From an uncultured Hyphomicrobiales bacterium (GTDB lineage: Bacteria; Pseudomonadota; Alphaproteobacteria; Rhizobiales; Ancalomicrobiaceae): a stretch of 64,000 bases of DNA. The notes under the pieces were generated by a model. It saw only the letters and a program-made list of their open reading frames with translations, was not told where the DNA came from and ran no database searches. The first letter of the stretch is position 1. The number at the start of each line of letters is the position of its first letter. Of this stretch, positions 1 through 10,019 are shown piece by piece. The DNA lies in NCBI GenBank assembly GCA_903930435.1, contig CAIYYN010000024.1, forward strand, positions 59,198 through 123,197. Reading direction: 5' to 3'. Made by a program: the position numbers and the translations under genes.

Positions 1-486
1 CACGATGCGCGGTTGCATGGTGCCAAGGGAATCACAATTCTTTTGCCGGCAGGCGCAGGGAATGATGCTGCCGCCCGCAAGATCGCCAGCCAGGTGACAA
101 GTGCCTTGATGCTCGGCGGTTTCCCGCGCAATGCGATCGCAAGGACGACTTATGCTGTTCCGGAGGGAACGCCGGAAGCGCCGCTCAGGATTGCTTATGC
201 GCGCATCAAGGCGATGGTTCAGCATTCCTGCGGGCAATGGCCGGACTCATTGAGTAATGGCAACGTGGACAACCGCGATGACTGGGAAATCGGGTGTTCG
301 GGCCAGTCCAATCTGGCCGCGATGGTCGTCAATCCGGAAGATCTGGTGACACCGACGGGTGAGGACCCGATCGATGGGACCCGACGGACAATGGTTATTA
401 CCAAGTATCGGGCTGGCATTCAGACCAAGTCTGAAACGGGCGCCAAGGCAACGACGATTGCTGATGGCGTGCAGGGAGGCAACTGA
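1..486 (+). CDS. cpaD: Pilus assembly protein CpaD, C-terminal part (5' end outside window)
   Basis: This reading frame is open from the first base and ends in TGA at 484-486, so the gene begins upstream of the window. The visible 161 codons contain the CpaD hallmarks: a GCSGQSNLAAMV block (residues ~94-105 of the fragment) followed by NPEDLV..EDPIDGTRRTMVITKYR. CpaD is a periplasmic or outer-membrane lipoprotein of the Tad/Cpa type IVc pilus system. The signal peptide and lipobox would lie in the missing part. The stop overlaps the cpaE start by one base (TGATG), so the two are translationally coupled. A TTG at 13 is in frame but is not a credible start, because the family is much longer. 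Confidence 0.85.
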   Translation, partial: HDARLHGAKGITILLPAGAGNDAAARKIASQVTSALMLGGFPRNAIARTTYAVPEGTPEAPLRIAYARIKAMVQHSCGQWPDSLSNGNVDNRDDWEIGCSGQSNLAAMVVNPEDLVTPTGEDPIDGTRRTMVITKYRAGIQTKSETGAKATTIADGVQGGN

Positions 487-1751
487 TGGTCAATCCTGCA
501 CATGGAACCGGCGGACAGTCTCATGACGAATCGCTCAGCGACCTGAAACCCGTGCCGCGTATCGCCATTCAGGCGTTTTGCGAGACACGCGAGGTGGCCG
601 CCGTGATCGAAGCGGCGGCGGCAGACCGGCGCATGTCGAAGGCGCATGTCAAAGTCCAGATGGGCGGGTTGGCAGTTGCCGTCGAATTTTATCAGGGTGC
701 CCCGACGCCGAACCTGGTCATCGTGGAATCAAGCGAGCAGCGCGATACCCTGCTCAATCGCCTTGACAGCCTTGCGGACGTTTGTGATGCCGGCACGAAG
801 GTTTTCGTCATTGGTCATATCAATGACGTGCTCCTGTTTCGTGAACTGATGCGCCGTGGCGTGAGCGAATATGTTGTTGCGCCATTCGGGATCTTTGATC
901 TGATCAAATCGGTTTCGGAACTCTACACGACTGCAAATGCGGCTCCCCTTGGGCGGTCGATTGGATTTTTCGGCGCAAAAGGGGGCTGCGGCGCGTCGAC
1001 GATCTGTCACAACGTTGCATGGGCGATCTCGACAACCTTCAAGCACGATGTGATTCTGGCCGACCTCGATCTGCCATTCGGCACCGGCGGCATTGATTTC
1101 AACCAGGATCCGACCCAGGGCATTGGTGACGCCTTGCTGGCCCCGGATCGCGTCGACGATGTGTACCTGGATCGCCTGCTGACGAAATGCTCAGACCACT
1201 TCAACCTTCTGGCTGCCCCGGCGACACTGGATCGCTGTTTTGACATCACCGATACAGCCATGGAGCCGATTGTCGACCTGGTGCGCGCAAGCGTGCCGGC
1301 GGTTGTGTTCGATATTCCGCATATGTGGGCCAGCTGGACGCGCAACACGATGCGCAATCTCGACGAAATCGTGATTGTCACGTGCCCGGATCTGGCCAGT
1401 TTGCGCAATGCCAAGAATCTCATTGATGACCTGAAGGCGGCGCGTCCCAATGACGCACCGCCGCGATTGCTGATCAACATGAATGGTGTGCCCAAGCGAC
1501 CGGAAATCAAGCCCGAAGAGTTCTCGCGGGCGCTTGAAGTTCCGCTTCTGGCCGTCATTCCGTTTGAACCGCAATTGTTCGGCAATGCCGCGAACAACGG
1601 ACAGATGATCGCCGAGATGGATCCCAAGCACGCACTCGGCGAAACATTCCGTTCCATAGCGCAAACGGTTATGGGTAAAGCGGAAATTCGCGTCGCCAAA
1701 AAGCCGACGGCAGGCCTATCGCTTTTTTCGCGCTTCAAGAAGCGCGCTTGA
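486..1751 (+). CDS. cpaE: Pilus assembly ATPase-like protein CpaE/TadZ
   Basis: This 421-residue protein has an N-terminal receiver-like domain (~25-145) and a C-terminal ParA/MinD-like P-loop domain. The deviant Walker A is GAKGGCGAST near residue 163, and the Walker B-like stretch is DVILADLDLPFGTGG. In the family, TadZ/CpaE localises the pilus machine at the cell pole. It follows cpaD with a one-base overlap and precedes cpaF by 28 bp, as in standard Tad loci. The length is normal and nothing is disrupted. Confidence 0.93.
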   Translation: MVNPAHGTGGQSHDESLSDLKPVPRIAIQAFCETREVAAVIEAAAADRRMSKAHVKVQMGGLAVAVEFYQGAPTPNLVIVESSEQRDTLLNRLDSLADVCDAGTKVFVIGHINDVLLFRELMRRGVSEYVVAPFGIFDLIKSVSELYTTANAAPLGRSIGFFGAKGGCGASTICHNVAWAISTTFKHDVILADLDLPFGTGGIDFNQDPTQGIGDALLAPDRVDDVYLDRLLTKCSDHFNLLAAPATLDRCFDITDTAMEPIVDLVRASVPAVVFDIPHMWASWTRNTMRNLDEIVIVTCPDLASLRNAKNLIDDLKAARPNDAPPRLLINMNGVPKRPEIKPEEFSRALEVPLLAVIPFEPQLFGNAANNGQMIAEMDPKHALGETFRSIAQTVMGKAEIRVAKKPTAGLSLFSRFKKRA

Positions 1752-1779
1752 GGACGTTTGGAACAACTGAGGTAAATGG

Positions 1780-3234
1780 ATGTTCGGCAAACGCGGAACC
1801 AATGCCCCAACGCAGACGTTTGGTGGAGCTGAACCGGCACCGGCGCGGCGTCCGGACGCGACACCAGCGTCGGCAGAGTCATCTCACAGCTCATCATCCC
1901 AAGCCAGGGGGCAAACGCCGCCACGGCCGGAACGCCCGCGCGCGGAAGAATATTACGATGTCAAATCCTCCGTATTTTCGGCGCTGATCGAAACAATCGA
2001 TCTGTCGCAGCTCGCGCGCCTCGATATTGAATCCGCGCGCGAGGAAATCCGTGACGTCGTCAATGAGATCATCCAGCTGAAAAGCGTCGTAATGTCGATT
2101 GGCGAGCAGGAAGATCTGCTCGAAGATATCGTCAATGACGTGCTTGGATATGGTCCGCTTGAACCGCTGCTGGCGCGTGACGATATCGCCGATATCATGG
2201 TCAACGGAGCCGACCGGACCTTCATCGAAGTGGCGGGCAAGGTTCAGCTCACCAATGTCCGGTTTCGCGACAATCAGCAATTGATGAACATCTGCCAGCG
2301 GATCGTCAGTCAGGTCGGACGCCGCGTTGATGAATCCAGTCCGATATGCGACGCGCGCCTGCCTGACGGGTCACGCGTCAACGTTATTGCACCGCCCCTG
2401 GCAATCGATGGTCCCGCACTGACAATCCGAAAATTCAAGCGCGACAAACTGACGCTTGATCAACTTGTCCGCTTCGGCAGCATTTCGCCGGAAGGCGCGG
2501 TTCTGTTGCAGATCGTCGGGCGTGTCCGCTGCAATGTCGTCATATCGGGCGGCACCGGTTCGGGCAAGACGACGCTGTTGAACTGCCTGACCAATTACAT
2601 CGACAAGGAAGAACGGGTCATTACCTGCGAAGACGCAGCCGAATTGCAACTGCAGCAGCCGCACGTCGTCCGGCTGGAAACCCGGCCACCAAATCTGGAG
2701 GGCGAAGGTCAGGTCACCATGCGTGATCTCGTCAAGAATTGCCTGCGTATGCGCCCGGAACGCATCATCGTCGGCGAGGTGCGCGGACCCGAAACCTTCG
2801 ATCTGCTGCAAGCCATGAATACGGGTCACGACGGATCCATGGGAACGTTACACGCCAACAGCCCGCGCGAGGCTCTGTCGCGTATGGAATCGATGATCAC
2901 AATGGGCGGGTTTGCGCTCCCGTCGAAGACGATCCGCGAGATGATCGTGTCGTCGGTCGATGTCATCGTTCAGGCGTCGCGACTGCGCGATGGTTCGCGT
3001 CGCATCACGCATATTACCGAGGTGATGGGCATGGAAGGCGATGTCATCATTACGCAGGATCTGTTTCTCTACGAAATCCTCGGTGAAGACGCGAACGGCA
3101 AATTGCTCGGCAGGCATCGGTCCACCGGTGTAGGCCGTCCGAAGATCTGGGAGCGCGCCCGCTATTTCAATGAAGAAACGCGACTGGCCGCAGCCCTCGA
3201 TGCCTCTGAAGCCAGTGAATTGGGGCATGGTTGA
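1780..3234 (+). CDS. cpaF: Tad pilus secretion ATPase CpaF/TadA
   Basis: This 484-residue hexameric secretion ATPase powers pilus assembly. Residues 1-60 are a Pro/Ala/Arg-rich cytoplasmic leader, followed by the N-terminal domain with [10 protein letters not shown] and then the ATPase core. Walker A is GGTGSGKTT (~255-263), the Asp box is [12 protein letters not shown], Walker B is RIIVGEVRG, and the His box is [12 protein letters not shown]. The start ATG has GAGG at 1769-1772, 7 bases upstream. It is the third gene of the cpaDEF-tadBC run and is followed at once by tadB. Confidence 0.96.
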   Translation: MFGKRGTNAPTQTFGGAEPAPARRPDATPASAESSHSSSSQARGQTPPRPERPRAEEYYDVKSSVFSALIETIDLSQLARLDIESAREEIRDVVNEIIQLKSVVMSIGEQEDLLEDIVNDVLGYGPLEPLLARDDIADIMVNGADRTFIEVAGKVQLTNVRFRDNQQLMNICQRIVSQVGRRVDESSPICDARLPDGSRVNVIAPPLAIDGPALTIRKFKRDKLTLDQLVRFGSISPEGAVLLQIVGRVRCNVVISGGTGSGKTTLLNCLTNYIDKEERVITCEDAAELQLQQPHVVRLETRPPNLEGEGQVTMRDLVKNCLRMRPERIIVGEVRGPETFDLLQAMNTGHDGSMGTLHANSPREALSRMESMITMGGFALPSKTIREMIVSSVDVIVQASRLRDGSRRITHITEVMGMEGDVIITQDLFLYEILGEDANGKLLGRHRSTGVGRPKIWERARYFNEETRLAAALDASEASELGHG

Positions 3235-3257
3235 CATGGGTGAGGGCTGGTCCGCAG

Positions 3258-4259
3258 ATGTTCAATAATGCCTTGATCCTGATCGCTGTTATCGTGCTGG
3301 CGATGCTGTCGTCCGGCGCGATGGCGTATGGGCTTTTGTTCCGGCGCGTGAACACTGAGCAAGCCACGGCAAAGCGGATCAATTCATTCGCGGCCCGCGC
3401 CCCGGCAAACACCGACCGGCGAGCGCAGATCGATGCCACGCTGAAGAGAAAAAATATCCAGGAATCAATCAAGGAATTCGAAGCAAAACAGAAAGACAGC
3501 CTGAAGAAAAAGAGGTCCGTGCCGCTCAGTCAGCGTATGTCGCAGGCGGGCATGAATTGGACGAAGCGCGGCTTCTACATCTTCAGTGCTGTGTCCGGCG
3601 TTATCTTTGGCGTCGTCGGGTTCCTGCTATCCGGTGTACCGCTTGTTGCGCTTGGACTGGCCGTTACCGGGGCATTCGGCTTTCCTCGCTGGTTCATCAA
3701 CTTTCGACTGAAGCGACGGATCGCACAATTCTTGCATGAACTCCCGAATGCTGTCGATGTCATTATTCGCGGTATCAAGTCCGGATTGCCGCTTGGCGAT
3801 TGTCTGCGGATCATCTCTGTCGAAGCGCGCGAACCCGTCAAGTCCGAGTTCCGGTTTATCGTGGAGTCCTTGCAACTGGGCATTCCAATAACGGAAGCAA
3901 TCGGCAAGATGTACGAACGGGTTCCGGCGCAAGAGGTGAACTTTTTCGCCACGGTTATTGCTATTCAATCAAAGGCAGGTGGCAATCTTTCCGAAGCACT
4001 CAGTAATCTTTCGCGTGTATTGCGAGACAGAAAAAAGATGAAAGCAAAGATTAATGCAATGTCGATGGAGGCAAAGGCATCGGCTGGCATTATTGGATCA
4101 TTGCCATTTATTGTCTCGATATTAGTGTATCTAACTAGTCCTGATTATATTATGCTTTTGTTTAATACAAAAACCGGGAATATTATCTTGGTTATCGGGT
4201 TGGTTTATATGTCGATTGGAATTTTAGTTATGAAGAAAATGATCAACTTCAATTTCTGA
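3258..4259 (+). CDS. tadB: Tad pilus inner-membrane platform protein TadB
   Basis: This 333-residue inner-membrane protein carries a type II secretion F (GspF) domain, with a segment resembling HELPNAVDVIIRGIKSGLPL near the middle. Hydrophobic segments lie at the N-terminus, at ~110-150 and in two C-terminal helices. I chose ATG 3258 because GAGG lies 12 bases upstream. TTG 3231 and GTG 3240 are in frame, but TTG would overlap the cpaF stop. TadB and TadC form the platform on which CpaF acts. The last 60 codons are strikingly AT-rich compared with the rest of the gene (see findings). Confidence 0.92.
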   Translation: MFNNALILIAVIVLAMLSSGAMAYGLLFRRVNTEQATAKRINSFAARAPANTDRRAQIDATLKRKNIQESIKEFEAKQKDSLKKKRSVPLSQRMSQAGMNWTKRGFYIFSAVSGVIFGVVGFLLSGVPLVALGLAVTGAFGFPRWFINFRLKRRIAQFLHELPNAVDVIIRGIKSGLPLGDCLRIISVEAREPVKSEFRFIVESLQLGIPITEAIGKMYERVPAQEVNFFATVIAIQSKAGGNLSEALSNLSRVLRDRKKMKAKINAMSMEAKASAGIIGSLPFIVSILVYLTSPDYIMLLFNTKTGNIILVIGLVYMSIGILVMKKMINFNF

Positions 4260-4272
4260 CGCGGGGCTGGCA

Positions 4273-5250
4273 ATGAAAGAATTCCTGACTCTCGTGTTTG
4301 ATCCACAATTTGTGCTGGCAGTTTTGACGGCACTCTTTGTGGCTGCGACAGTCATCACATTGGCCATGCCAATGATCGACAAGGATCCATTGAAGGCCAG
4401 AATCAAAGCCGTCGCCCTGGAGCGCGAACAGATCAGGGCGCGCGAACGCTCGAAGCTCGCCAATGCGGAAGGCAAAATTCAGCTCCGCAACGAGCCGAAG
4501 GCCTACATGCGTGACCTCGTTGATCGCCTGCAATTGAAGAACATATTGGCGGATGAACAGACGATCGGCCGTTTGCGGATGGCCGGACAACGCGGCAAGG
4601 CAGCGATCACCGTCTATGTTTTCGCCCGTTTTGTCTTCCCGTTCATCCTCTTCGCCGTAGCAATCTTTTATTTCTTTGTTGTGGGGGTACTTGCCACGCG
4701 CCCGGTTGGATTCAGGTTGATGCTCGCCGTTCTTGCGGCTGCGGGGGGACTTTATGTTCCCAACCTCTACCTGTCCAACATGATCGCCAAACGTCAGCAA
4801 TCCATCCGACGGGCCTGGCCGGATGCGCTCGACCTGATGTTGATCTGCGTTGAATCCGGCATGGCCGTCGAACCGGCCTTCCGCAAGGTTGGCGATGAAA
4901 TCGGAACCCAGTCAGTTGAACTGGCTGAAGAAATGATCCTGACGACAGCCGAGATGTCGTTTCTCGCAGATCGACGCAAGGCCTATGAGAACCTCGGCAA
5001 TCGTACTGGTCTTGAGGGCGTGAGGTCGGTCATGACGGCACTGATTCAGGCAGAACGCTATGGCACACCGGTCGGTAACGCCTTGCGAACGCTTGCTCAG
5101 GAAAATCGCGACATGCGTATGGCAGAGGCCGAGAAAAAAGCGGCCGCCTTGCCGCCGCAACTCACAGTGCCAATGATCATCTTCTTCCTGCCGGTCCTGT
5201 TTCTCGTGATTATGGGACCAGCATTTATCCAGATCTTTCACTGGACCTGA
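4273..5250 (+). CDS. tadC: Tad pilus inner-membrane platform protein TadC
   Basis: This 325-residue protein is a second GspF-domain platform protein. It has N-terminal, central (~115-160) and C-terminal transmembrane helices. The F-domain segment reads RRAWPDALDLMLICVESGM and is followed by a conserved AEMSFLADRRKAYENL block. It starts 13 bp after tadB and completes the rightward pilus operon. The next gene, tadD, is convergent with it. Length and motifs are normal for the family. Confidence 0.93.
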   Translation: MKEFLTLVFDPQFVLAVLTALFVAATVITLAMPMIDKDPLKARIKAVALEREQIRARERSKLANAEGKIQLRNEPKAYMRDLVDRLQLKNILADEQTIGRLRMAGQRGKAAITVYVFARFVFPFILFAVAIFYFFVVGVLATRPVGFRLMLAVLAAAGGLYVPNLYLSNMIAKRQQSIRRAWPDALDLMLICVESGMAVEPAFRKVGDEIGTQSVELAEEMILTTAEMSFLADRRKAYENLGNRTGLEGVRSVMTALIQAERYGTPVGNALRTLAQENRDMRMAEAEKKAAALPPQLTVPMIIFFLPVLFLVIMGPAFIQIFHWT

Positions 5251-5313
5251 CGGCAGCGGCAACGTCAACGATGGAAACGGGATAAGGCCAGAGCGAGGCC
5301 CTACGGGCTGAAA

Positions 5314-6120
5314 TCAGCCATTACCCCCGGTCGGGTGATCAGTCTGCTGCTTGATCTTCTGCCAGGTATTTTGCTGAGCCAGCATGCTTTTCAGATAGGC
5401 AACATTGGCGTCCGCCTGATCAGCGGACATTTCGGCGCGGGCTACCTGTTCGGCCTCGTTGAACCGGCCTTCCAATCCAAGGACGAGCGCAAGATTTTGT
5501 CGGATACGGCTGTCGGCCTGCGGATTGGCAGCTGCGCGGCGCAATGTTTGTTCCGCAGACTTCAAATCATTGGTCAGCAGGTAAGACAGTCCCAGATTAT
5601 TGAGAATCGTTGGCTCTTCCGGCGCGATCTTGAGGGCCGTCAAATAAATTGACCGGGCTGCCGCCGAATTGCCGATCTGATCGTTGATAGCCCCTTCAGC
5701 CGACAGAAGACGCCAGTCCGGGCTGGTCGGCGAATTTGCGCTGCGAATAACCTTGAGCGCCTGATCGAAGTCTCCGTTCGAGGCAAGCGCCTTTCCGTAG
5801 GCTGCAGCGACCAGCGGGTCCTTCGGTGACTTCAGCATCGCGTCCTGCAAGACGGCAACAGCTTGCGCTGTTTGACCATTTGCGCGCAAAGCCTGGGCGT
5901 ATCCAAGCGCGGTGTCGCGGTCGGGTGATGTGCGGTACCGTTGAGACCATGATTCCATGACAGCATGCGGATCCGCGCTTGAAGGCTGTGCGGAGACACT
6001 CCCCGTGACATTTGGATCGCGCGGCGGCGTACAGGCCGCCAGGGACAGGCCGCATGTGAGTAGGCCTGCTGACAGGATTGTCGACAAAGTCAGTCGACGA
6101 CCGTGCGGGGTAGGTGACAT
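5314..6120 (-). CDS. tadD: Tad pilus lipoprotein TadD (TPR protein)
   Basis: This 268-residue lipoprotein with tetratricopeptide repeats acts at the outer membrane as a pilotin or assembly factor in Tad systems. The start at 6120 gives a signal peptide with a lipobox (LAAC, Cys30). An in-frame start 14 codons upstream (6162) would add a charged leader before it and is less likely. TPR-like units run from ~50 to 240, for example TILNNLGLSYLLTNDLKSAE. It is convergent with tadC and is read from the divergent region shared with the aminopeptidase gene. Confidence 0.88.
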   Translation of the reverse strand: MSPTPHGRRLTLSTILSAGLLTCGLSLAACTPPRDPNVTGSVSAQPSSADPHAVMESWSQRYRTSPDRDTALGYAQALRANGQTAQAVAVLQDAMLKSPKDPLVAAAYGKALASNGDFDQALKVIRSANSPTSPDWRLLSAEGAINDQIGNSAAARSIYLTALKIAPEEPTILNNLGLSYLLTNDLKSAEQTLRRAAANPQADSRIRQNLALVLGLEGRFNEAEQVARAEMSADQADANVAYLKSMLAQQNTWQKIKQQTDHPTGGNG

Positions 6121-6191
6121 GGCAGGACTCCGCGTCAAGCGAACGGGCGTGCGAAGATCCACAATGCGCCCCTGGCCCTATTGATAGTTCG

Positions 6192-6212
6192 TTAACCCTA
6201 ACAGACGGTTAA
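6192..6212. promoter_or_regulatory. Inverted repeat TTAACC-N9-GGTTAA upstream of tadD
   Basis: Two six-base arms in perfect inverted orientation lie 72 bases upstream of the tadD start, in the 242-bp divergent region between tadD and the aminopeptidase gene. TTAACC is the half-site bound by CtrA in many alphaproteobacteria, and CtrA controls pilus genes in Caulobacter. The arrangement is inverted, however, rather than the usual direct TTAA-N7-TTAA. A regulatory role is inference. Confidence 0.35.
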
Positions 6213-6362
6213 ATCGTCGATCCAGAAACGTCGCGTGGCTGTCACAGGTGCAGATCCAGGCGCGCAGAGTTGGCATCGGCTTTCAAAGGATCAGGAGAGT
6301 GGACAGCCTGTCTCCAAGCCCTAAACTGACGCAGATATGATTCCACTGGTTCGGAGACGACG

Positions 6363-7742
6363 TTGACCCCTCCCTATTTGCCCGCTGATACAGCAGAAGC
6401 GACTATCCCGATCCATGCCGTGACGCGCGCGAACCTGAGTGAGTGTCTGGCGGGATTTCCAGCGGAAACGCGAGAGTTCGTCGAGCAAAGCGGGTTTGAA
6501 GGTGCCGCTGGCCAGCAGTGTCTGGTTCCGGGACCAGAAGGGCTCGCGGCGGTTCTGGTCGGTGTGAATGCGACCGATCCGTCGCCCTTTGCCCTCGGCA
6601 AACTCGCGCAGAGTCTGCCGGCCAGAGCCTACCATTTAGGTAGCGGGTTCCTTGACGCGGCGACAGCCTCGCTGGGGTGGGGACTCGGTGCCTACCGGTT
6701 TCGCACCTATAAAACCGGAACGTCGGAGCGGTCTGCCAGCCTGAAGCTGGCGTCAGACGTCGACCAGACGGCGATCGAGCGGGAAGTGGCAGCCGTTGCG
6801 CTCGCCCGCGATCTCGTTAATTTGCCGGCAAATGATCTGGGTCCGGCCGAGCTCGCCTCGACTGTCCGACGGGCCGTCGCGCCGTTTGGGGCGACTGTCA
6901 GCGAGATCATCGGAGATGATCTTATCCGACATAATTTCCCGCTCATCCATGCTGTCGGACACGGGTCTGACCGCGCACCGCGACTGATCGATGTGGGATG
7001 GGGAAACCCGGATCACCCTCGCGTGACGCTGGTTGGCAAGGGTGTCGTGTTCGATACGGGCGGTCTCGATATCAAACCCGATACCGGCATGCTCCTGATG
7101 AAGAAGGACATGGGCGGGGCGGCCAATGCGCTGGCCCTTGCGGTCATGATCATGGGGGCGGGGTTGCCGGTGCGGCTGCGGCTACTGATACCGGCGGTCG
7201 AAAACGCGATATCGGGCCGAGCCTTCCGACCTGGCGATATTTTCAAGAGCCGCAAGGGTCTGACCGTCGAAATCGGCAATACCGATGCCGAGGGACGGCT
7301 GATCCTGGCGGACGCATTGGCCTTGGCGGATGAAGAAGCGCCCGATCTGCTCGTCGATCTCGCCACATTGACGGGTGCTGCACGCGTTGCGCTCGGGCCG
7401 GATATCCCGCCCTTCTACACCCATGACGACGCCTTTGCCGAGGAGCTTCAGGCAACGTCGTTTGCGACCAGTGATCCGCTCTGGCGCATGCCGCTGTGGA
7501 AGCCCTATGAATCCGGCCTCGACAGCAAGATTGCCGACACCAACAATGTCGCGAGTGGCGGGTTTGCCGGGTCGATCACGGCAGCGCTGTTCCTGGCAAA
7601 ATTTGTTAGTGCAGCCCGGACCTGGGTGCATCTCGACATCTACGCCTGGACCCCGGCGGAGAAGCCGGGCAAGCCATTTGGCGGCGAGGCGCAGGCAATC
7701 CGCGCGCTCTATCGGGTCATCGCAAAGCGGTATACTCAGTAA
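6363..7742 (+). CDS. M17 (leucyl aminopeptidase) family metallopeptidase
   Basis: This 459-residue cytosolic aminopeptidase should release N-terminal residues from peptides. The metal-binding and catalytic core is present: [25 protein letters not shown], and the signature [14 protein letters not shown] (~305). The N-terminal domain is shorter and more divergent than in E. coli PepA, so this is the second, PepB-like alphaproteobacterial paralogue rather than PepA itself. The start is TTG 6363, supported by GGAG at 6353-6356 with 6-base spacing; no in-frame ATG fits. Its 3' end overlaps the convergent truA by 7 bases. Confidence 0.9.
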   Translation: MTPPYLPADTAEATIPIHAVTRANLSECLAGFPAETREFVEQSGFEGAAGQQCLVPGPEGLAAVLVGVNATDPSPFALGKLAQSLPARAYHLGSGFLDAATASLGWGLGAYRFRTYKTGTSERSASLKLASDVDQTAIEREVAAVALARDLVNLPANDLGPAELASTVRRAVAPFGATVSEIIGDDLIRHNFPLIHAVGHGSDRAPRLIDVGWGNPDHPRVTLVGKGVVFDTGGLDIKPDTGMLLMKKDMGGAANALALAVMIMGAGLPVRLRLLIPAVENAISGRAFRPGDIFKSRKGLTVEIGNTDAEGRLILADALALADEEAPDLLVDLATLTGAARVALGPDIPPFYTHDDAFAEELQATSFATSDPLWRMPLWKPYESGLDSKIADTNNVASGGFAGSITAALFLAKFVSAARTWVHLDIYAWTPAEKPGKPFGGEAQAIRALYRVIAKRYTQ

Positions 7743-8473
7743 TCGACCTGCGTGAGATAGAGCGCCCATGGCGGAGCGACCGGGCCGCAGCGGGCGCGGT
7801 CGGCGGCTTCAAGGGCGGCTTGCAGATCGTCGGCCGTCCACTTGCCAAGGCCAACACGCTCAAGGCTGCCGACCATCGAGCGGACCTGATTATGGAGGAA
7901 GGAGCGCGCCGAGGCTCTGACTTCGACGAGATCGCCGGTGCGGGTGACATCCAGACGATCGAGGGTCTTCATCGGGGAGCGCGACTGGCAATTTGCCGCC
8001 CGGAAGGTCGTGAAATCATGATGGCCGAGCAGGCGCTTGGCGGCTTCGTTCATGGCATCGATGTCGAGCCGTTCCCGTCGATGCCAGGCGCGGGCATATT
8101 CGAGCGCCAAGGGCGTGCGGCGATCAATGATGCGGTAGAGATAGTGCCGCGCCTTGGCTGAAAACCGCGAATCGAAGGTATCATCAACGGCAGTCGCTTC
8201 GAGGATCGTGACGGGGTGGGGCCGGATATGCGCATTCAGGCCGTCGCGCAACACGGCCTCCCGCCAGTCGCGGGTCAGGTCGATATGGGCCACCTGACCG
8301 GTTGCATGGACGCCGGCATCCGTCCGGCCAGCTCCGCGCAACGTCAGCGTCTCGCCCGTCAACCCCAGCAACGCCTCTTCAATGACGCCCTGCACGGACG
8401 GCAACCCGGCCTGGCGCTGCCAGCCATTGAAGGGCGTGCCATCATATTCGATGAGGAGTTTGTACCGCGGCAT
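7736..8473 (-). CDS. truA: tRNA pseudouridine(38-40) synthase TruA
   Basis: This 245-residue enzyme isomerises uridines 38-40 in tRNA anticodon arms. The catalytic motif is [15 protein letters not shown], with Asp at ~52. The C-terminal half has the family pattern [11 protein letters not shown]. It lies 18 bp downstream of fmt as the last gene of def-fmt-truA, a common alphaproteobacterial operon. The length is normal. Confidence 0.96.
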   Translation of the reverse strand: MPRYKLLIEYDGTPFNGWQRQAGLPSVQGVIEEALLGLTGETLTLRGAGRTDAGVHATGQVAHIDLTRDWREAVLRDGLNAHIRPHPVTILEATAVDDTFDSRFSAKARHYLYRIIDRRTPLALEYARAWHRRERLDIDAMNEAAKRLLGHHDFTTFRAANCQSRSPMKTLDRLDVTRTGDLVEVRASARSFLHNQVRSMVGSLERVGLGKWTADDLQAALEAADRARCGPVAPPWALYLTQVDY

Positions 8474-8491
8474 GTTGGACTGGTACTTCCG

Positions 8492-9424
8492 TCAGCTGAG
8501 GATCGTGCCGGGGGCGAGGGCCGCACCGCGCAGAAAAGCGTCCGAGATGGCAGGCTTGCCGCCAGCCTTTTGCAGGACATCCAGACGCACTGCGCCATCT
8601 CCGCAGGCAATCGTCAAGTGATGATCGAGCACTTCACCGGGACGGCCTGATCCCGTCTGCAGGGATGTTTCCAGGATCTTGACCCGTTCCAGTCGATTGC
8701 CAAGTTGCATTTCGCACCACGCGCCGGGGGCGGGTGACAGGCCGCGAATGTGATTGTGCACATCGCAGGCGGGTTTCGACCAATCGATGCGGGTTTCGGC
8801 CTTGGTGATCTTGGCCGCGTAGACTACGCCAGCATCAGATTGGTCGGTGCTCGGCAAATGTCCGGCTTCAAGTTGTGCCAGTGCCTCGATCATCAGCTCG
8901 GCACCGATGATCGACAGCCGCTCGCGCAACACGCCCGAGGTCTCATTCTCGCCGATGGCGACACGAGCAGTCAGAGCGATAGGTCCGGTATCAAGGCCTT
9001 CCGCCATGTGCATGACCTGAACGCCGGTCTCGGCATCGCCCGCCATGATGGCGCGTTCAATGGGCGCCGCACCACGCCAGCGCGGCAGCAAGGAGCCATG
9101 CAAGTTGAGGCAACCAAATCGTGGCGCGTCCAGCACCGGTTTGGGCAGCAGCAGCCCATAGGCGACAACAACGGCGACATCAGCCTTCCAGGCTGCAAAT
9201 TCGGACTGAGCCTCGGGATCGCGCAGGCTGCGCGGCGTCCGCACAGGTAACCCGAGTTGCTCGGCGCGCGCGTGGACGGGGGATGGTGTCAGTTCCAGAC
9301 CGCGACCGGCTGGACGCGGCGGCTGCGAATAGACAGCCGCGACCGAATGGCCGGCAGACACGATGGCCTCGAGCACCGGCACGGAAAAAACCGGCGTACC
9401 CATGAAGACGACGCGCAGGCTCAT
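8492..9424 (-). CDS. fmt: Methionyl-tRNA formyltransferase
   Basis: This 310-residue enzyme formylates initiator Met-tRNA with 10-formyl-tetrahydrofolate. It shows the N-terminal formyltransferase fold starting [14 protein letters not shown] and the catalytic block [16 protein letters not shown] (~107-122). The conserved [11 protein letters not shown] follows, and the C-terminal OB-like tRNA-binding domain is present. The start overlaps the def stop by four bases (ATGA), coupling formylation to deformylation. Confidence 0.97.
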   Translation of the reverse strand: MSLRVVFMGTPVFSVPVLEAIVSAGHSVAAVYSQPPRPAGRGLELTPSPVHARAEQLGLPVRTPRSLRDPEAQSEFAAWKADVAVVVAYGLLLPKPVLDAPRFGCLNLHGSLLPRWRGAAPIERAIMAGDAETGVQVMHMAEGLDTGPIALTARVAIGENETSGVLRERLSIIGAELMIEALAQLEAGHLPSTDQSDAGVVYAAKITKAETRIDWSKPACDVHNHIRGLSPAPGAWCEMQLGNRLERVKILETSLQTGSGRPGEVLDHHLTIACGDGAVRLDVLQKAGGKPAISDAFLRGAALAPGTILS

Positions 9425-9939
9425 TCACCTGCCTCGAACTTGGCCCGCTTGACGAATTTCTTCCAGACCCGCTCGCGCTTCAGGCGCGAGATATGATCGA
9501 TGAACAGGATGCCGTTCAGATGATCAATCTCGTGCTGGATGCAGGTTGCCAAGAGGCCCTCGGCGACCAGTTCCTGTTCTTCGCCGGTGCGATCCTGATA
9601 TTCGACCCTGACACGGGCCGGGCGCTCCACGTCCTCGTAATAGTCCGGGATCGAGAGGCAGCCTTCCTGATAGGTGGAACGCTCCTCGGATGACCAGACA
9701 ATCCGGGGATTGATCAGGAACAGCGGGGCCTTCGGTTCGTTTTCACGGGCGAGGTCAATGGTGACGGCGCGAATGAGAGAGCCGACCTGCGGGGCGGCGA
9801 GGCCGATCCCGGGCGCGGCATACATGGTCTCCAGCATGTCATCGAGCAGTTTTCGGACGCTCGTATCCACCGAGGTGATCGGCGCGGCGACCTGTTTCAG
9901 GCGCTGATCGGGGATGAGGAGAATGTCGAGCGTGGACAT
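9421..9939 (-). CDS. def: Peptide deformylase
   Basis: This 172-residue metallo-enzyme removes the formyl group from nascent proteins. All three family motifs are present: [10 protein letters not shown] (~45), EGCLSIP (~92, Cys metal ligand) and QHEIDHLNG (~137, two His ligands and catalytic Glu). It is the first gene of the def-fmt-truA operon and is divergent from rmuC; the 80-bp gap should hold both promoters. Confidence 0.97.
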   Translation of the reverse strand: MSTLDILLIPDQRLKQVAAPITSVDTSVRKLLDDMLETMYAAPGIGLAAPQVGSLIRAVTIDLARENEPKAPLFLINPRIVWSSEERSTYQEGCLSIPDYYEDVERPARVRVEYQDRTGEEQELVAEGLLATCIQHEIDHLNGILFIDHISRLKRERVWKKFVKRAKFEAGE

Positions 9940-10019
9940 GACAGAATTTAACTCGTCTGAATGGAGCGTCTTGCGAACCGTTAACGCACAAAAAGCGGAT
10001 TGCCGTTATTCTCTTGGAC

